The notes beneath the pieces are model-generated. The model ran no database searches and was not told the DNA's origin. It was given only the letters and a program-made list of their open reading frames with translations. Made by a program: the position numbers and the translations under genes. From an uncultured Eubacteriales bacterium (GTDB lineage Bacteria > Bacillota > Clostridia > Christensenellales > Aristaeellaceae), in the NCBI GenBank assembly GCA_902781945.1, contig CACZLE010000002.1, positions 62,001 to 126,000 on the forward strand: a stretch of 64,000 nt of DNA. The letters are read 5' to 3'. Below, piece by piece: positions 26,281-34,900 of this stretch. How positions within the stretch are numbered: position 1 is the first letter of the stretch; every line of letters starts with the position of its first letter.

Positions 26281-27120
26281 TTAAAACGAAAAGACATATT
26301 TGAGTCCCAGCTTTTTGAGGGTGCCGATGCTCATTTCGGCGGCCTCCAGGGGCGTGCGGCCCACGGATTCGTCCTGCTCTACGATCACCCACTGCGCGCC
26401 AGCGTCAATGGCGGCATTCACCACGGCGGCGGCGTCCTGGCAGCCATAGCCGAAGGGCCGGAACTCAAAGGCCACCCCGGCGTTCTGCTTTGCTTCCTCC
26501 TGACCCAGCAGGCCATAGGGCGCGGCCCCGCCTTCCCGGCGGCCCACATAATCCTTGAGGTGCACCACGGGCGCGCGGCCCGCGTACTTGCGCAGATAGG
26601 CGCAGGGGTCCTCCCCCGCGTACTTGACCCAGCAGGTGTCGATCTCGGTCTGGAGGATCTCGGGGCAGATGGCCTCATAGAGGAAATCCAGGCCGTACAT
26701 GCCGCTGAAGGGCGCGAACTCGAAATCGTGGTTGTGATAGAGCAGCTGGATGCCGTTTTCCCGGCACATACGTCCAAAGGTATGGATGGCGCGGATGACG
26801 CTGGCAAAGCCCGGCGTGCCGGGGCGGCGGTCATCCATCAGATAGGGCACGGCGATATACTGGCAGCCGATGGCCTTATGGAAATCGATGGTGCCCTGCA
26901 TGTCAGCCTCGATGAGATGCAGGCCCACATGGCTGGACACGGCCTTGAGGCCGGTTTCCTGGAGCATGGCGCAGATTTCTTCGGCGCTGTGGCCGTAGAA
27001 GCCCGCGAATTCCACGCCGTCGTAGCCCTGGGCGGCCAGGGTGCGAAGGACGGACAAAAGATCCTGCTCCGCCTCCCGGCGGGCGGAATAGAGCTGATAG
27101 CCGATGGGAAGCTTTTTCAT
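26281..27120 (-). CDS. Sugar phosphate isomerase/epimerase family TIM barrel
   Basis: A 279-aa AP_endonuc_2 family protein of the xylose-isomerase-like group. Characteristic pieces are 'IGYQLYSARREAEQDLL' (residues 6-22), 'YDGVEFAGFYG', 'LKAVSSHVGL', 'LLYHNHDFEFAP', 'EIDTCWVKYAGEDP' and 'VVHLKDYVGR'. The Glu/Asp/His residues in these blocks match the usual metal site. It lies 9 nt after a Gfo/Idh oxidoreductase gene, a common pairing in sugar or inositol catabolism. The substrate is unknown. Confidence 0.88.
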   Translation of the reverse strand: MKKLPIGYQLYSARREAEQDLLSVLRTLAAQGYDGVEFAGFYGHSAEEICAMLQETGLKAVSSHVGLHLIEADMQGTIDFHKAIGCQYIAVPYLMDDRRPGTPGFASVIRAIHTFGRMCRENGIQLLYHNHDFEFAPFSGMYGLDFLYEAICPEILQTEIDTCWVKYAGEDPCAYLRKYAGRAPVVHLKDYVGRREGGAAPYGLLGQEEAKQNAGVAFEFRPFGYGCQDAAAVVNAAIDAGAQWVIVEQDESVGRTPLEAAEMSIGTLKKLGLKYVFSF

Positions 27121-27129
27121 GGCGGCACC

Positions 27130-28212
27130 TCAGTATTCAAAGGTCACGGGCTTGCCGGTTTTGGCGGAATCATAGATGGCCTCCAGGATGCGGGTGACCA
27201 CGATGGCCTGCTCGGGCTTGACCACCACTTCGCCCTTGCCCCGCACGGCGTCGGTGAACACTTTCTGCTCAAAGACGTTGGGATCGTCGCCCGTGCCTTC
27301 GTAGAAGTCCACGCCGCCCGCGCCCAGGGCCGGGGTTTCGGTATACTGACGGCCATGCTTGACGCCGTTGATGTGCAGTTCCTTATTGTGCATATCCGCG
27401 CCGGCCTTGGTGCCGCACAGCATGGTGCGGGCTTCCTCGGTATCCAGGGTGTTGAGAGCCCAGGAGGCGTTCAGCTCGATGGTGGCGCCGTCCTCCATGA
27501 CGATGAAGCCGAAGGCGCTGTCCTCCACGGTGAACTTTTCGGGATCCCAGTCGCCCCAGGCGTTGCCGGTCTCGGAGTCCTTGTTCAGCTTGTGATACAC
27601 GGTGCCCATGACGGTCTTGGGACGGTAGTTGTTCATGCACCACAGGGTGAGATCCAGGGCGTGGGTGCCGATATCGATCAGGGGACCGCCGCCCTGCTCA
27701 TATTCGTTGAGGAATACACCCCAGGTGGGCACGGCGCGGCGGCGAATGGCGTTGGCCCGGGCAAAATAGACCTCGCCCAGCACGCCCGCGTCGCATTCCT
27801 TTTTCAGATACTGGCTGTCGGGGCGATAGCGGCCCTGATAGCCGATGGTCAGGATCTTGCCGGTCTCCTTGGCGGCGTCCAGCATCTTCTGGGCCTCGGC
27901 GGAGTTAATGGCCATGGGCTTTTCGCACATGACGTTCTTGCCCGCATGCAGGGCGTCCACGGTGATGAAGGAATGGCTGCGGTTGGGGGTGCACACATAC
28001 ACGCAATCCAGATCCAATTTGAGCAATTCCTTATAATCCACAAACACCTGAGCGTCCGGGGCGCCGTACTCGGCCTTGGCCTTTTCGGCCCGCTCCACGA
28101 TCAGGTCGCAGAAGGCCACCAGGTCCACGCCGCCCAGCGCCTTGATGGCGGGCATATGCTTGCCGTTGGCAATGCCGCCGCATCCGATGATACCAGCCTT
28201 TAAATTCTCCAT
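27130..28212 (-). CDS. Gfo/Idh/MocA-family oxidoreductase
   Basis: A 360-aa NAD(P)-dependent sugar oxidoreductase. The Rossmann motif 'GIIGCGGIANGKHM' is at about 7-20. 'DCVYVCTPNRSHSFI' and 'VMCEKPMAINSAEAQKM' carry the family Glu-Lys-Pro motif. The C-terminal domain has 'GGGPLIDIGTHALDL', including the conserved His. The ATG at 28212 follows an aaaggaga site and a strong promoter; the frame stays open far upstream only because of high GC. With its isomerase partner it probably interconverts a sugar or polyol. Confidence 0.92.
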   Translation of the reverse strand: MENLKAGIIGCGGIANGKHMPAIKALGGVDLVAFCDLIVERAEKAKAEYGAPDAQVFVDYKELLKLDLDCVYVCTPNRSHSFITVDALHAGKNVMCEKPMAINSAEAQKMLDAAKETGKILTIGYQGRYRPDSQYLKKECDAGVLGEVYFARANAIRRRAVPTWGVFLNEYEQGGGPLIDIGTHALDLTLWCMNNYRPKTVMGTVYHKLNKDSETGNAWGDWDPEKFTVEDSAFGFIVMEDGATIELNASWALNTLDTEEARTMLCGTKAGADMHNKELHINGVKHGRQYTETPALGAGGVDFYEGTGDDPNVFEQKVFTDAVRGKGEVVVKPEQAIVVTRILEAIYDSAKTGKPVTFEY

Positions 28213-28260
28213 GTTCACGCGTCTCCTTTCGGTGATCAGACAAAATAACAAGATATGCCT

Positions 28261-28289
28261 ATTATAGCCTATCCGGCCCCTTCTGTCGA
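28261..28289 (-). promoter_or_regulatory. Sigma-A promoter of the Gfo/Idh operon
   Basis: On the minus strand TCGACA (28289-28284) and TATAAT (28266-28261) are 17 nt apart, ahead of the ATG at 28212. It is back to back with the plus-strand promoter at 28311. Confidence 0.8.
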
Positions 28290-28310
28290 GACGGAACGCG
28301 CAAAATATTA

Positions 28311-28339
28311 TTGCCGGGAAAGCCGGATGCTGGTATAAT
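28311..28339 (+). promoter_or_regulatory. Sigma-A promoter of the methyltransferase operon
   Basis: TTGCCG (28311-28316) and TATAAT (28334-28339) have a 17-nt spacer. The start codon at 28369 follows with an aatggaggcaac ribosome site. Confidence 0.8.
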
Positions 28340-28368
28340 GTTGCAAATGAAAAAATGGAGGCAACGTC

Positions 28369-29121
28369 ATGGAATACACCGAGATCAACGCCGCCACCAT
28401 CGACCGCTGGTGCCGGGAGGGCTGGGAATGGGGAAAGCCGCTGTCCAAGGAAAAATATGAGGCCGCGAAGCTCGGTCAATGGGATGTATTGCTGACCCCC
28501 ACACGGCCCGTGCCCCATGGCTGGTTTGGCGGTGATATCCGCGGCAAGCGCCTGCTGGGCCTGGCCAGCGGCGGGGCTCAGCAGATGCCGGTGTTCGCGG
28601 CGCTGGGCGCGGACTGCGCGGTGCTGGATTACAGCGAAAGCCAGATCGAAAGCGAGCGGGAATACGCCGCGCGGGAGGGCTACGCCATCGATATCCTCCG
28701 GGCGGACATGACCAAGCCCCTGCCCTTTGAAGATAACAGCTTTGACATCATCTTCCATCCCGTGTCCAACTGCTATGTGCGGCAGGTGGAGCCCATCTGG
28801 CGGGAATGCGCCCGCATCCTCAAAAAAGGCGGACGGCTGCTGGCCAGCTTCGACAACGGCGTCAACTACCTGGTGGGCGAGGACGAGGAACGCATCATCC
28901 ATAAGATGCCCTTTGATCCCCTGAGCGATCCGGCGCTGATGGAGGAATGCGTGCGGGATGACGTGGGCGTGCAGTTTTCCCACACCTTTGAGGAGGAACT
29001 GGGCGGCCTGCTGAGAGCGGGCTTCCGGCTGTGCGACCTGTACGAGGACACCAACGGCGTCGGGCGGCTGCATGAGCTGAACATCAACACCTTTATGGCG
29101 GTTTTGTGCGTCAAGGAGTAA
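28369..29121 (+). CDS. Class I SAM-dependent methyltransferase
   Basis: A 250-aa methyltransferase of the Methyltransf_11/25 type. The SAM-binding part has 'KRLLGLASGGAQQMPVFAALG' (motif I region, about 61-82, quoted in part), 'CAVLDYSESQIE' (post-I acidic residue) and 'LPFEDNSFDIIFHPVSNCYV' (motif II). 'ARILKKGGRLLASF' is motif III. The substrate cannot be told. It leads a plus-strand operon with an isomerase, a repair protein and a dehydrogenase. Confidence 0.88.
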   Translation: MEYTEINAATIDRWCREGWEWGKPLSKEKYEAAKLGQWDVLLTPTRPVPHGWFGGDIRGKRLLGLASGGAQQMPVFAALGADCAVLDYSESQIESEREYAAREGYAIDILRADMTKPLPFEDNSFDIIFHPVSNCYVRQVEPIWRECARILKKGGRLLASFDNGVNYLVGEDEERIIHKMPFDPLSDPALMEECVRDDVGVQFSHTFEEELGGLLRAGFRLCDLYEDTNGVGRLHELNINTFMAVLCVKE

Positions 29122-29125
29122 CAAT

Positions 29126-29920
29126 ATGCAATTCGGAATGCCTTTTTTGCTGGAAAACGACAGCGTGGAAAGCGCCGCCGCCCTGGGGGCGGAATTGAAG
29201 CTGGACTTTGTGGATCTGAACATGAGCTTTCCCCTGTGCCAAGCGGAGTATCTGTCCGCCGAGAAGCTGAACGCCCTGCGGGAGAAATATGGGATCTATT
29301 TCACCTTCCATCTGCATGAGGAGATGGACCCCTGCACCTTTAACACCCCGGTGCGGAAGGCCTGGCTGGCGGTGGCGAAGGAAGCCATTATCCTGGCCCG
29401 GCAGGCGCACATGCCCACGGTGAACCTGCATTGGCTGCGGGGCGTGTATGTGACGCTGCCGCACACGCGGGATTTTCTGTATCACCGCTATCGGGAAGAA
29501 TATCTGCGCAATACCCTGGCCTTCCGGCAGATCTGCGAGGAGGCCAGCCAGGGGCAGGTGACCGTGTGCATCGAGAATACGGAAGAAGGCGGCTGGGAGC
29601 CCCATCGGCAGGAGAGCATCGGGCTGCTGCTGGAATCCCCCGTGTTCGGCCTGACCCTGGACGTGGGCCACAACGCCCTGTCCAGATACGCGGACGAGCC
29701 ATTTTATCAGCGCCACGCGGACAAGCTGCGCCACATGCACCTGCACGACGCCACGGAAAGGCAATGCCACATGCCCCTGGGCGCGGGAGAACTGGATGTC
29801 GCCGGGCTGATCCGCCGCGCGGAAAGTGCCCACGCCCGGGCTGTGCTGGAGATCAAGACCGTGGCCGCCCTGCGGGACAGCGTGCAATATCTGAAAGATC
29901 GAGGGCTGTATGATGCATGA
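29126..29920 (+). CDS. Sugar phosphate isomerase/epimerase family TIM barrel
   Basis: A 264-aa AP_endonuc_2 family protein, 4 nt after the methyltransferase. Recognisable blocks are 'LDFVDLNMSFP', 'YFTFHLHEEMDP', 'PTVNLHWLRG', 'VTVCIENTEEGGW', 'LTLDVGHNALS', 'LRHMHLHDATE' and 'AVLEIKTV', with His, Glu and Asp residues suiting a metal site. It is only distantly like the 26281 and 60434 proteins. The function may be isomerase or endonuclease-like; substrate unknown. Confidence 0.8.
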   Translation: MQFGMPFLLENDSVESAAALGAELKLDFVDLNMSFPLCQAEYLSAEKLNALREKYGIYFTFHLHEEMDPCTFNTPVRKAWLAVAKEAIILARQAHMPTVNLHWLRGVYVTLPHTRDFLYHRYREEYLRNTLAFRQICEEASQGQVTVCIENTEEGGWEPHRQESIGLLLESPVFGLTLDVGHNALSRYADEPFYQRHADKLRHMHLHDATERQCHMPLGAGELDVAGLIRRAESAHARAVLEIKTVAALRDSVQYLKDRGLYDA

Positions 29921-30602
29921 GCTGACGGAACGGCTGCTGGCCCTGCGGGACGATAAAAACGCCGATTTTCAGCACCGTATCCTGCCCACGCTGAACCGGG
30001 AAAGCATCCTGGGCGCGCGTACGCCGGATATCCGCAAATTGGCCAGGGAATACAGGGGGACGCCGGACGCCGCAGCCTTCATGGCGCAGCTTCCCCACCG
30101 ATATTTTGACGAAAACAACCTGCACGGGGCGCTGATCGAAACCCTTCGGGATTTTGACGCCTGCGTCGCCGCGCTGGACGCCTTTCTGCCCCACGTGGAC
30201 AACTGGGCCACCTGCGACCTGATGTCCCCCAAGATTCTGGGCAGGCACAAGGAAAAGCTGCTGCCGAACATCCGCCGGTGGATGGACAGCCCGCATGTGT
30301 ACACCTGCCGCTTCGGCCTGGAAGCCCTGATGCGCTGGTATCTGGATGAGGATTTCGACCCCCAATACCTGCAATGGGCGGCAGAGGTGCCGGACGCGGA
30401 ATACTATCTGCACATGATGGTGGCCTGGTTTTTCGCCACAGCCCTGGCCAAGCAGTACGACGCGGCCCTGCCCTATCTGACGGAGCGCAAGCTATCCGCC
30501 AAGACCCACAACAAGGCTGTCCAGAAGGCCTTGGAGAGCTATCGCATCACTCCGGAACAAAAGGAATTCCTGCGCACGCTGAAAGTAAAGGAGGACAAGT
30601 AA
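29910..30602 (+). CDS. DNA alkylation repair protein (AlkD-like)
   Basis: A 230-aa helical-repeat protein of the DNA alkylation repair family (AlkC/AlkD). 'ILGARTPDIRKLAREY', 'LHGALIETLRDF', 'VDNWATCDLMSPK' and 'TCRFGLEALMRWYLD' are typical blocks. AlkD removes positively charged alkylated bases. It overlaps the isomerase gene by 11 nt. The start may be either of two near ATG codons (29910 or 29913). Confidence 0.88.
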   Translation: MMHELTERLLALRDDKNADFQHRILPTLNRESILGARTPDIRKLAREYRGTPDAAAFMAQLPHRYFDENNLHGALIETLRDFDACVAALDAFLPHVDNWATCDLMSPKILGRHKEKLLPNIRRWMDSPHVYTCRFGLEALMRWYLDEDFDPQYLQWAAEVPDAEYYLHMMVAWFFATALAKQYDAALPYLTERKLSAKTHNKAVQKALESYRITPEQKEFLRTLKVKEDK

Positions 30603-30603
30603 T

Positions 30604-31641
30604 ATGAGCGTCATCACCATCGTCGGCTCCGGCATGATGGGCAGCGCCATCGGCATCCCCGCCGCCTGCAACGGCCACGAGGTGCGCATGGTGGGCACGC
30701 CCCTGGACCGGGAGATCATCAATGAGGCCCGCAGGACCGGCTATCACATCACCCTCAAGCGCCAGCTGCCGGAAAGCTACAAGTATTATCAGTTTGAGGA
30801 AATGGACCAGGCCCTGCGGGGGGCCGATCTGCTGGTGGGCGGCGTCAGCTCCTTTGGCATCGACTGGTTCTGCGAAAACGTGCTGAAGGTCATCGACCCC
30901 GCCCTGCCCATCCTGACCGTGACCAAGGGCATGATGGACGACGAAAACGGCGATCTGCACGTGTATCCCGAGATTTTTGAAAAGCAGAGCGGCAGCCGGG
31001 GCCTGAAGCTCAACGCCGTGGGCGGCCCCTGCACCAGCTATGAGCTGGCGGACCGGGACAACAGCGAAGTGACCTTCTGCGGAAAGGATATGGAATTGCT
31101 GCGCTGGATCCGCAGCCTGTTTGAATGCGATTTTTACCATGTGAGCCTGTCCACGGACGTGATCGGCGTGGAGGCCGCCGTGGCCATGAAAAACGCCTAC
31201 GCCCTGGGCGTCACCCTGGCGGTGGGCCTGGCGGAAAAGCGCGACGGCAGGATCGGCGCGCTGCACTTTAATTCCCAGGCCGCGCTGTTTGGCCAGAGCG
31301 CCAAGGAGATGGAAAAGCTGCTGGCGTATATGGGCGCGCGCAAGGACAGCCTGATGCTGGGCATCGGCGACCTGTATGTGACGGTATACGGCGGGCGCAC
31401 CCGCATGATCGGCACCCTGCTGGGCCGGGGCATGAACATCGACGAAGCCCTGGCGGAGCTCAAGGGCGTCACCCTGGAGTCTGTGGTCATTGCCACCCGT
31501 TCCGCCCGGGCCATCCACAAGAAGGTGGAGCAGGGCGTGCTGGACGCCCGGGATTTCCCGCTGCTGGATCACATGTATCAGGTGATCGTGGAAAAGCAGC
31601 CCGTGGACGTGCCATGGGTGAAATTCGAGATCGAGGATTGA
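30604..31641 (+). CDS. GpsA-like NAD(P)-dependent glycerol-3-phosphate dehydrogenase family protein
   Basis: A 345-aa protein with an N-terminal Rossmann motif 'IVGSGMMGSAIGIPAACNGHEV' (about 5-26, in part), 'LLVGGVSSFGIDWF', 'TVTKGM' and the C-terminal helical domain with 'EAAVAMKNAYALGVTL' (the conserved Lys of GpsA) and 'LGIGDLYVTVYGGRTRMIG'. This fits sn-glycerol-3-phosphate dehydrogenase and relatives, but divergence leaves the substrate open. A strong aaaggagg ribosome site lies just upstream, within the end of the AlkD-like gene. Confidence 0.82.
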   Translation: MSVITIVGSGMMGSAIGIPAACNGHEVRMVGTPLDREIINEARRTGYHITLKRQLPESYKYYQFEEMDQALRGADLLVGGVSSFGIDWFCENVLKVIDPALPILTVTKGMMDDENGDLHVYPEIFEKQSGSRGLKLNAVGGPCTSYELADRDNSEVTFCGKDMELLRWIRSLFECDFYHVSLSTDVIGVEAAVAMKNAYALGVTLAVGLAEKRDGRIGALHFNSQAALFGQSAKEMEKLLAYMGARKDSLMLGIGDLYVTVYGGRTRMIGTLLGRGMNIDEALAELKGVTLESVVIATRSARAIHKKVEQGVLDARDFPLLDHMYQVIVEKQPVDVPWVKFEIED

Positions 31642-31707
31642 GAAAAGGCGCAAACAGTTTTTCTTGCCGGGACGTCGTCGGATAAATACGGGACGGAGGG
31701 ATAAAAA

Positions 31708-33075
31708 ATGCGCAGCAGTCAAATAAAAAGCATTTCCATCCTTATTGCGCTGGTCCTGATGCTGTCAGCCTTTGGAACGGCGGCAGCGGAACAGGAAAGA
31801 CGAAAAATAGTCACGCCTGCGGATGCGGACGAATGGATCGCTGTATTTCTCGGAGAGCACCCGGAAGACCTGGAAGACAAATGGATCCTGTCCGCGCAGA
31901 TGGAAGCCGCCGCTGCCCGGATGGGCGGAATCGCCGGGCTGGCGAAGCAGCTGGCGGCGTTTGGCGCAGCGGTGGAGATCAGCCCTGCCTATGAGGGAGA
32001 AATACAAAAATACAAAGCGTTTTATATTCCCTGCGTCTTTTCCGCCATATCCGCGGACCTGATCCTGATCGTCCAGGATGGCGCGGTGGCAGGCTTGCAG
32101 ACCGGTCCATACAGCGGCAGTCAGGAAAAAGAGCCGGATAATTCCGACACGTTTGACAGCATCGATCTGGCCCTGCCGGTCCCATCCCTCGGAGAATTGC
32201 CCGGCATTCTGACCATGCCCCAAGGAGATGGACCCTTTCCGGCAGTGATCCTGCTGCAGGGATCGGGCGCCAGCGACAAGGACGAGTCGGTGGGGAATCT
32301 GAAGCCCTTCCGGGATATCGCCGAAGGCTTGGCAGAGCAGGGAATTGCCGTATACCGTTTTGACAAACGGAGCTATGTATTTGGAGCAGAGCTGGCAACC
32401 AAAAAAGATATCACGCTGAAAGATGAATACCTTGAGGATGCTGTAAACGCTGTACAGCTGCTGGCACGGCAGGATAAAATCGATCCGGACAGGATCTTTG
32501 TGCTGGGCCACAGCCTGGGCGGCAACGCGATCCCTGCCCTTGCCCGGGAATTGAAACAATCACCGGCAAAGGCATGCGGATTCATCATGATGGCCGCTTC
32601 ACCCAGGCCGCTGGATGTGCTGATGCGGGAACAATACGATTACCTGTTTTCTCTCCTGCCTGAGATCAGTGCGCAACAGCAGGCTAAAAAGGATGCATTG
32701 TATGCCGAGTTGGACAAACTGCAAAATCTGAACGCGCTGGCAGAGGACGATCAGGTTGCGGGGGTTTATTCCTCTTACTGGAAGTGGCTGGCCGCATATG
32801 ATGTTCTTGAAGCAGCGAAGGAGATCACACAGCCCGTTCTGCTCCTGCAGGGGGAAGAGGATTATCAGGTTACGATGGAGGACTTTGGGATCTGGAAGGA
32901 ATCCTTCGGAGAAAAGGAAAACTGGCAGATGATCTCCTATCCCGGACTGACGCACGCTTTTGTACCCGGAGAAAAAACAGAAGGGGCGGCGGTCTATGCG
33001 CGGGATAGAAAAGTACAGGGGCAAGTCATTCTGGATATTGCCGCATTCATCCAGGGCGCTGATCCTGAAAACTGA
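31708..33075 (+). CDS. Exported alpha/beta hydrolase with N-terminal DUF3887-like domain
   Basis: A 455-aa protein. A signal peptide (1-27, 'ISILIALVLMLSAFGTAAAE') precedes an N-terminal domain (about 40-135) of the DUF3887 type, and an alpha/beta hydrolase domain follows (about 150-450). The nucleophile elbow 'GHSLGG' is at 267-272 (Ser269); 'ILLQGSGASDKDE' forms the oxyanion region. 'LLLQGEEDYQV' and 'GLTHAF' carry the likely acid and His. It lies 66 nt after the dehydrogenase and may be transcribed alone or with it. Confidence 0.87.
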   Translation: MRSSQIKSISILIALVLMLSAFGTAAAEQERRKIVTPADADEWIAVFLGEHPEDLEDKWILSAQMEAAAARMGGIAGLAKQLAAFGAAVEISPAYEGEIQKYKAFYIPCVFSAISADLILIVQDGAVAGLQTGPYSGSQEKEPDNSDTFDSIDLALPVPSLGELPGILTMPQGDGPFPAVILLQGSGASDKDESVGNLKPFRDIAEGLAEQGIAVYRFDKRSYVFGAELATKKDITLKDEYLEDAVNAVQLLARQDKIDPDRIFVLGHSLGGNAIPALARELKQSPAKACGFIMMAASPRPLDVLMREQYDYLFSLLPEISAQQQAKKDALYAELDKLQNLNALAEDDQVAGVYSSYWKWLAAYDVLEAAKEITQPVLLLQGEEDYQVTMEDFGIWKESFGEKENWQMISYPGLTHAFVPGEKTEGAAVYARDRKVQGQVILDIAAFIQGADPEN

Positions 33076-33091
33076 TTAAAACCATACGCCG

Positions 33092-33642
33092 AAAAACAGA
33101 AATTGGCAGAGGGGAACGATAAGGGCCTCCGCGGCCCTTATGATCCTGCGGCAAGGGATTTCATCCCTTGCATCCCAGCGGGCGAACCAGATTGAGCACG
33201 CTTACAAGCAATTTCCGCCCGTTTGGTTTATGATTGGCTGCCAAGAGCCGTCTGGGGCCAATGAAAAAGCCAGAAGCCGTCAGATTGGAGCAAGCTCCAT
33301 CTGCCGTCTTCCGGCTTTTTCGGGATTGCTTCGCAATCCTCGGCCTGCTGCGCAGACCGACCCCAGACTTGCGTACGTTGTTTACCAAACCTGCTTGCAA
33401 CCCCCGCTCCAGAAATGACGGCTTTAGCCGTCAATGGTGCTTTAGCACCATAGCCGCATAAGCAAAAGTGACCGGATCGAGCTTGCTCGTTTCCGGTCAT
33501 CTTTTGTGTTGCGGCGTATTTCTGGAGAAATGTATTCAAGTCAGTTCGCCAGGATGGGTGTCCAGAGGGCCCAAGCGGGCCCTTTGGCGAGGTGTTTGAG
33601 GGCGAGTAGCCCTCAACGTTTCCCTTGCCAATTTCTGTTTTT
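33092..33642. repeat. Hairpin-rich non-coding element closed by terminal inverted repeats
   Basis: This gene-free 550-bp block is bounded by perfect 17-nt inverted repeats, aaaaacagaaattggca (33092-33108) and its complement (33626-33642). The similarity continues imperfectly inward for about 10 nt. Inside are many short hairpins: taagggcc/ggccctta (33120-33140), gcaagggat/atcccttgc (33151-33171), aaaaagcc..ggcttttt (33264-33320), ggattgc/gcaatcc (33323-33339), gacggc/gccgtc (33417-33432), tggtgc/gcacca (33435-33450) and gaccgga/tccggtc (33470-33498). There are also agggccc/gggccct (33556-33573) and gagggc/gccctc (33598-33614). Long-range stems enclose groups of them: tctgggg/ccccaga, and ctccagaaat (33407-33416) with atttctggag (33518-33527). 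It may be a MITE-like element or a large structured RNA. Small open frames on both strands look like by-products of the hairpins. Confidence 0.7.
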
Positions 33643-33697
33643 GTATGTATAGAAAGTATATTGGGGGCTTATCGCACCTATTCCTGCTTTATTGTTT

Positions 33698-34879
33698 TTA
33701 TTCGGGATCAATATTTTCAAACAGATCCCCGATGCCGGTATCCTCCCCCACCTGGCTGAACGCCAGGCCGTAGGAGGTCCCGTCCGCCACGCCCTGACCG
33801 TAGACGATGCCGCGGCCCTTCAAGGATTTTTCCTGGTAATCCTGGAAGGAATAAGCATCCCGGGCGATCTCGTCGGCGGTTTTGCCGCCGTAGAAATCCA
33901 GGGGCACGTCGAAATCCAGCACGGTCTGGTTTTCGCCGGTCTGGTGGAGATAGATCTTTTTCACCTTCCAGTTGCCCCAGTTGGCGTAGCCGTAACCCAC
34001 GTCGTATTTATCATCCATGGCGGTGGTGAGGGAGCGCAGGGAGGCGTCGGCGCACACCTTGTGGCCGCCGTCGATGCCCTCGCCGTTTTGGGCGTGGGTC
34101 ACCAGCACGTCGGGCTTGTACATGCGCACGATGCGGCTGACGTGGCGCACAAACTGCACCTCGCTCCAGGTATCATACTGGGCCTGCATGCCCACGGTCA
34201 TATTGGGGCGGAAGTAGGCCATGTAAGGATAATTGGTCATGCCGCAATACCACAGGCCGTCCAGCATCTGGCTTTTGTAGACGGCGATGGTGTTGACGAT
34301 CTCGCACACCATGATCTCCTTGCCCTGGGCGATATAGGTGGGCAGCAGGCCGCCGAAGAACAGGTATTCGTCCCCGGGATCGGTGACGAGGAGCACCAGG
34401 TCGGTTTTGCCCTCAAAGGTATGCCATTGCTGCACCCAAGCAGGTACGGCCCCTTCCCCCAGCACGTGGAGCTCGCTGACCGCCATCTCATGGCCGTCGG
34501 TACTCTTGTTTACCAGGCGGATCATGCTGTAGCCCGCCGTCAGGGGAATATACTGATTGTAAAATTCCTCTTCCGTGGTATAGACCGGCTGCCAGCTTCC
34601 GGCGGCGTCCTGGGCCTGGATCTCCCATTTGGTGATGTATTTGCCCCAGCTGAGATAGAGGCCATGCACCCGCTGTCCCTCCGGGGCGGTGATCTCCACG
34701 TAGCCGTTCTTGGAGCAGGCCCAATAGGTGTAATAGTCCCCGTCGGTCATCAGGGGCAGATCGCTCTTATGGGCCGACACGGCCAGGGCGCAGTCCCCCG
34801 TGATGTCCCGGGCCTCCTCGGCCAGGGCGGGCGCGCACAAAAGCAGCAGGAGCAGCAGCGGCAGCAGCAGCTTTTTCAT
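33698..34879 (-). CDS. Exported PIG-L (LmbE)-like protein with altered active site
   Basis: A 393-aa protein: signal peptide (1-20), an N-terminal beta-rich domain (about 28-142) resembling discoidin-type carbohydrate-binding domains, and a PIG-L deacetylase-like domain (about 160-385). The usual 'AHPDDE' is replaced by 'TDPGDE' (166-171). The downstream 'THAQNGE' (about 261-267) and a GGHK His (273) match the family's second block. The canonical catalytic Asp and first His ligand are changed, so activity is doubtful or different. The start at 34879 leads directly into the signal peptide. Confidence 0.72.
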   Translation of the reverse strand: MKKLLLPLLLLLLLCAPALAEEARDITGDCALAVSAHKSDLPLMTDGDYYTYWACSKNGYVEITAPEGQRVHGLYLSWGKYITKWEIQAQDAAGSWQPVYTTEEEFYNQYIPLTAGYSMIRLVNKSTDGHEMAVSELHVLGEGAVPAWVQQWHTFEGKTDLVLLVTDPGDEYLFFGGLLPTYIAQGKEIMVCEIVNTIAVYKSQMLDGLWYCGMTNYPYMAYFRPNMTVGMQAQYDTWSEVQFVRHVSRIVRMYKPDVLVTHAQNGEGIDGGHKVCADASLRSLTTAMDDKYDVGYGYANWGNWKVKKIYLHQTGENQTVLDFDVPLDFYGGKTADEIARDAYSFQDYQEKSLKGRGIVYGQGVADGTSYGLAFSQVGEDTGIGDLFENIDPE

Positions 34880-34900
34880 GGAAAACCTTACCTTTCTTGC

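Noticed and set aside
28213..29223. Upstream continuation of the Gfo/Idh frame
   Set aside because: It runs through a strong promoter and an opposing methyltransferase gene; the real start at 28212 has a ribosome site. Similar open extensions of rpiB and the M18 aminopeptidase were cut for the same reason.
31642..31707. A promoter before the exported hydrolase gene
   Set aside because: TTGCCG is present but no -10 lies at 16-18 nt; read-through from the dehydrogenase gene is as likely.
33140..33418. Plus-strand frame inside the hairpin element as a gene
   Set aside because: No ribosome site, codons formed by palindromes, and overlapping frames of equal length on the other strand.
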